Assembly: GCA_947503395.1 (NCBI GenBank)
Contig: CANNDP010000030.1
Coordinates: 1 to 10,308, forward strand
DNA length: 10,308 bases
Origin: Actinomycetota bacterium
GTDB lineage: Bacteria > Actinomycetota > Actinomycetes > Nanopelagicales > Nanopelagicaceae
Reading direction: 5' to 3'
The translations under genes and the position numbers were made by a program. Shown one piece after another: positions 8,679-10,308 of the stretch. The notes beneath the pieces are model-generated. The model was not told the origin of the DNA. It did not search any database and saw nothing but the letters and a program-made list of their open reading frames with translations. Within the stretch, counting starts at the first letter, position 1. Every line of letters starts with the position of its first letter.

Positions 8679-8758
8679 TATCCGCTCGAACCTATGCGGG
8701 TTGTCTTTCGACATTTACTTCAAACCTTGCGATTTGAAACCAGCAGTCTCTGGTGAGA
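8647..8758 (-). promoter_or_regulatory. Ribosomal protein L10 leader (autoregulatory RNA)
   Basis: The 5' untranslated RNA of rplJ folds by eye into the L10-leader layout. A hairpin ACCAG-AGACTG-CTGGT (8754-8739) is followed directly by an 8-bp hairpin closed by a GCAA tetraloop (8738-8719). Next come a small TGTC-GAAA-GACA hairpin (8713-8702), a conserved-looking CCCGCATAGG segment (8700-8691) and the terminator. The AGACTGCTGG element next to a stem resembles the kinked L10-binding site of known leaders (Rfam L10_leader family, from memory). The segment CGCATAG (8698-8692) is complementary to CTATGCG (8666-8660) in the terminator. L10(L12) binding would therefore sequester the antiterminator strand and favour termination. 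The family assignment rests on position, hairpin order and motif memory; the switching mechanism is inference. Confidence 0.75.
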
Positions 8759-8764
8759 GGGCAG

Positions 8765-8794
8765 ATATTAGAAGCAAAGGGGGCTTTAGGTCAA
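8765..8794 (-). promoter_or_regulatory. Promoter of the rplJL operon
   Basis: On the minus strand TTGACC (8789-8794) and TAATAT (8765-8770) are separated by 18 nt, each one substitution from the sigma70 consensus. Transcription would begin near 8757-8759, immediately before the first L10-leader hairpin. That agreement between two independent predictions supports both. Confidence 0.75.
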
Positions 8795-8928
8795 AATCAC
8801 GCCTGTCTGAACCCATCTTCAAAGAAATCAGAGCGCTTCACTAGGGCTAGATAACAGAAGCGATTCTCCACATTTTCCTCAAATTAGAAAACAAACTTGC
8901 TCTAATTATTTTAGATTTCAAAAGCATG
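8795..8928. other. Spacer between rplJ promoter and tRNA
   Basis: This completes the 342-nt non-coding gap from 8587 to 8928. It holds no plausible gene. The only structure is an AT-rich cluster at 8882-8915, where AATTAGA (8882-8888) is inverted as TCTAATT (8901-8907), and TCTAA/TTAGA form a second overlapping inverted pair (8901-8915). It sits where the tRNA promoter should be. A weak candidate for that promoter is TTAGAA (8884-8889), 17 nt, TATTTT (8907-8912). Confidence 0.4.
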
Positions 8929-8999
8929 CCGTTCGTCGTCTAATGGCAGGATGCTTGGTTTTCAACCTTGAGGTGTGGGTTCGAGTCCTACCGAACGGG
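8929..8999 (+). tRNA. tRNA-Glu (anticodon UUC), atypical anticodon stem
   Basis: The cloverleaf fits as follows. Acceptor CCGTTCG (8929-8935) pairs with CGAACGG (8992-8998), with discriminator G at 8999. The D stem is GTC/GAT around loop TAATGGCAG. The anticodon arm is CTTGG-TTTTCAA-CCTTG (8954-8970), the variable loop AGGT, and the T arm GTGGG-TTCGAGT-CCTAC. Anticodon TTC (8961-8963) reads GAA/GAG. U11-A24, U13-G22 and the missing base 47 are known glutamate identity elements. Two things are odd: the anticodon stem has two adjacent U-U mismatches (28-42, 29-41), and the first pair is C1-G72. CCA is not encoded. The flanks (GCATG on both sides) can extend the acceptor helix in the precursor past a bulged G73. 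It could be functional or decaying. Confidence 0.85.
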
Positions 9000-9041
9000 C
9001 ATGTGTAACCCCGCAAAGAATGCGGGGTTTACCGAACGGGC
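8989..9041. repeat. 12-bp direct repeat of the tRNA 3' end (two copies)
   Basis: TACCGAACGGGC occurs at 8989-9000, spanning the 3' acceptor strand of the tRNA, and again at 9030-9041 just after the hairpin. The copies are identical and start 41 nt apart. Repeats of a tRNA 3' end are the signature left by site-specific integration, but this pair is short and encloses no mobile gene. It is a scar at most. Confidence 0.7.
9007..9030 (+). terminator. Terminator hairpin of the tRNA gene
   Basis: AACCCCGC (9007-9014) pairs perfectly with GCGGGGTT (9022-9029) around a 7-nt loop, seven bases after the tRNA. Only three T residues follow, so the U-tract is weak, but the stem is GC-rich and the position is right for the tRNA transcript. 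Confidence 0.6.
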
Positions 9042-9043
9042 CA

Positions 9044-9063
9044 GATCGAGAGAAAGCTCGATC
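9044..9063. repeat. Inverted repeat, 7-bp stem
   Basis: GATCGAG (9044-9050) is mirrored by CTCGATC (9057-9063) around a 6-nt loop, directly after the second copy of the tRNA 3' end. Neither strand has a T-tract, so it is not a standard terminator, although it could help end transcripts of the minus-strand gene at the right. The remainder of the spacer (9064-9207) is AT-rich and shows nothing else. Confidence 0.4.
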
Positions 9064-9207
9064 AACTTAATACTAATTATGGCACAGATTAATCTCTAAA
9101 TACTGTTTGACTACAGAGAAGAGATGTAAAAAATTAAGATATAAAGACTTGCGATGATTTTCTCATCTACTCAGAGTAAAGGAGTTGGATAGAGCAGATT
9201 TACAGAA

Positions 9208-10308
9208 CTATCTCTTTTTATATCCCTTAGGACACTTTGGATTGACTGCAGTTACTTTTTTAACACTCTTTCCTTTAACACAAGTAATAGTAGTTTTCTT
9301 AGCTACTGCTGCCTTAGTTGGAGCTGGAGAAGCAGTTGTGGGTGTTGGAGATGGAGAAGCAACAGCTGATTCTGTGGGCGTTGGTGTTGGGGTTGGGGTT
9401 GGTGTTGGCGTTGGTGTTGGGGTTGGGGTTGGTGTCACCACTGCAGCAGGAGTAAATCTCAAGACACCGCGCTTAACAACATATGTCTGCGATGGTCCAC
9501 CTTGTGAGTAATAAATCCGAAATACATTTGGTGAAACTTCATATCCTGTTGGATCTAAACCTTCTACTCCAGGTCCGGTAAGAATCTGCGGAGTGCTCCA
9601 GCTCAAACCATCTTTAGAGGTACTAACAAAGAGCATCTGACGATTGGTGCTGGTGCAGGCAATATCGGCCATGATCATTACATAATCACCTTGTTTAGCG
9701 CGCAAGATCTCAGTATCAACATAACCATTTTCAAAGCGCCAGCCTGGCTCTTTGGTAAATGAAATTCCATCAGTAGAGATATAAGAAGCAATCTTTTCGG
9801 TGCACTTTCCGACTACTGGACTTTCAACAATATAGATTCTCACTCGGCCATCAGGAAGCAAGACGGCATCTGGTACGCCCCAAGCCTTAGTGCTCGAAGG
9901 AACTCTCATATCAGTTGTTGTTGCGGTTTTTGTTCCAATGCTCACACACCCTGCATCGATACAGGGAGCTGAATAAACCTGTTGATTTGCCCCATCAATT
10001 TCCTTGAAATACGCGCGCTTTGTGCCGTTAGCAAATGTGACAACTGTGAAATCATTTCCAAGTCGAGCGGGCACTGTTACGTTGGTGCAGACGCCCTCTT
10101 CATTGCAATCACTAACTACAGTTCCAGTAGGTCCATCTGATCGCCAGATGCGGTCTAGACCATTAATTCTCTCCACATGCGGGGAGACGCCATTCATATT
10201 CATCTTTAGATGAAGACCCATATCTTCAGTCATGCTCCACTCAGCGCCATGAGCTTGATAGGTAGGCAAGGTTGCTACTGCCATCAAGAGTGCAAAGAGA
10301 AGGATCTG
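9208..10308 (-). CDS. Secreted Asp-box/sialidase-like beta-propeller protein, 5'-truncated
   Basis: The frame is open to the right edge. The seven codons before the first TTG/ATG read QILLFAL and complete a hydrophobic signal-peptide core (ILLFALLMAVATL), followed by a likely cleavage site near YQAHGA. The true start is therefore outside the window. The roughly 265-residue folded part has features of sialidase/arabinanase-type propellers: GVPDAVLLPDGRVRIYIVES, ISTDGISFTKEPG and the Asp-box-like STSKDGLSWSTP. It has at least six cysteines in close pairs (DCNEEGVC, PCIDAGC), as expected for an exported protein. A Thr-Pro repeat linker follows, then Ser/Pro/Ala-rich sequence, and a basic tail with two cysteines (TCVKGK through CPKGYKKR). 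I see no complete catalytic set, so enzyme or sugar/surface binding cannot be decided. It stops with TAG at 9208-9210. Confidence 0.85.
   Translation of the reverse strand, partial: QILLFALLMAVATLPTYQAHGAEWSMTEDMGLHLKMNMNGVSPHVERINGLDRIWRSDGPTGTVVSDCNEEGVCTNVTVPARLGNDFTVVTFANGTKRAYFKEIDGANQQVYSAPCIDAGCVSIGTKTATTTDMRVPSSTKAWGVPDAVLLPDGRVRIYIVESPVVGKCTEKIASYISTDGISFTKEPGWRFENGYVDTEILRAKQGDYVMIMADIACTSTNRQMLFVSTSKDGLSWSTPQILTGPGVEGLDPTGYEVSPNVFRIYYSQGGPSQTYVVKRGVLRFTPAAVVTPTPTPTPTPTPTPTPTPTPTESAVASPSPTPTTASPAPTKAAVAKKTTITCVKGKSVKKVTAVNPKCPKGYKKR
9377..9436 (-). repeat. 30-bp tandem duplication encoding the Thr-Pro linker
   Basis: Two adjacent 30-bp units (9377-9406 and 9407-9436) are identical except at the last base. 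Each encodes five Thr-Pro pairs. The units are themselves built from six-base GGNGTT-type repeats on the plus strand. This is a slippage-prone, in-frame repeat, so linker length probably varies between strains. Confidence 0.85.

Noticed and set aside
8632..8844. Small plus-strand frame of 70 codons
   Set aside because: It runs antisense through the L10 leader, its terminator and the rplJ promoter, whose structure explains the sequence better.
8864..8873. DnaA-box-like TTCTCCACA
   Set aside because: Single imperfect match with no cluster of boxes, no unwinding element and no replication genes nearby.
9153..9167. Hairpin GATGA-TTTTC-TCATC as terminator for the secreted-protein gene
   Set aside because: The stem has only five mostly AT pairs and no T-tract follows directly on the minus strand.
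9185..9511. Plus-strand open frame with long GVGVGV run
   Set aside because: It is the antisense reading of the Thr-Pro linker and tail of the secreted protein. It has no ribosome-binding site and its composition is explained by the repeat.

Overview
The window looks like a low-GC actinobacterial chromosome. RpoC carries the charged, coiled-coil-like N-terminal insertion typical of Actinobacteria, and its Zn-1 cysteines (60/62/75/78) and catalytic aspartates (535/537/539) fall at the residue numbers I remember for mycobacterial RpoC. RpoB, L10 and L7/L12 also read as actinobacterial, yet the DNA is only moderately GC-rich. That combination suggests a streamlined freshwater actinobacterium (acI / Nanopelagicales, Planktophila-like). 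This placement is an inference from gene style, not from a search.

Almost everything is read from the minus strand, so transcription runs from high to low coordinates. The core is the classic rplJ-rplL-rpoB-rpoC cluster: L10 (7921-8586), L7/L12 (7516-7902), the RNA polymerase beta subunit (3836-7288) and beta' (3818 down past the left edge, lacking only its last residues). Upstream of rplJ a complete regulatory unit can be read: a near-consensus promoter (8765-8794), an L10-leader-type RNA with a GNRA-capped hairpin and a possible kinked L10-binding site (about 8679-8758), and a strong intrinsic terminator (8647-8678). Seven bases of the terminator stem can instead pair with a segment of the leader. 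This fits an attenuator through which L10(L12) represses its own operon. A second, weaker terminator hairpin (7478-7500) and a candidate promoter (7420-7449) lie between rplL and rpoB and could set the ratio of ribosomal stalk to polymerase. rplK-rplA do not directly precede rplJ.

Right of the operon is a plus-strand tRNA-Glu(UUC) (8929-8999) with two U-U mismatches in its anticodon stem. A hairpin terminator and a perfect 12-bp repeat of the tRNA 3' end follow it, suggestive of a decayed attachment site. The right end holds the 3' part of a minus-strand gene for a secreted protein: signal peptide, Asp-box/sialidase-like beta-propeller, Thr-Pro linker encoded by a 30-bp tandem duplication, and a short basic two-cysteine tail. 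Its start codon lies outside the window.

The most noteworthy points are the L10 leader attenuator, the aberrant tRNA with its duplicated 3' end, the 15-residue repeat tail on L10, and the modular tail of the secreted protein. I see no defence system, CRISPR array, insertion sequence or new gene cluster.
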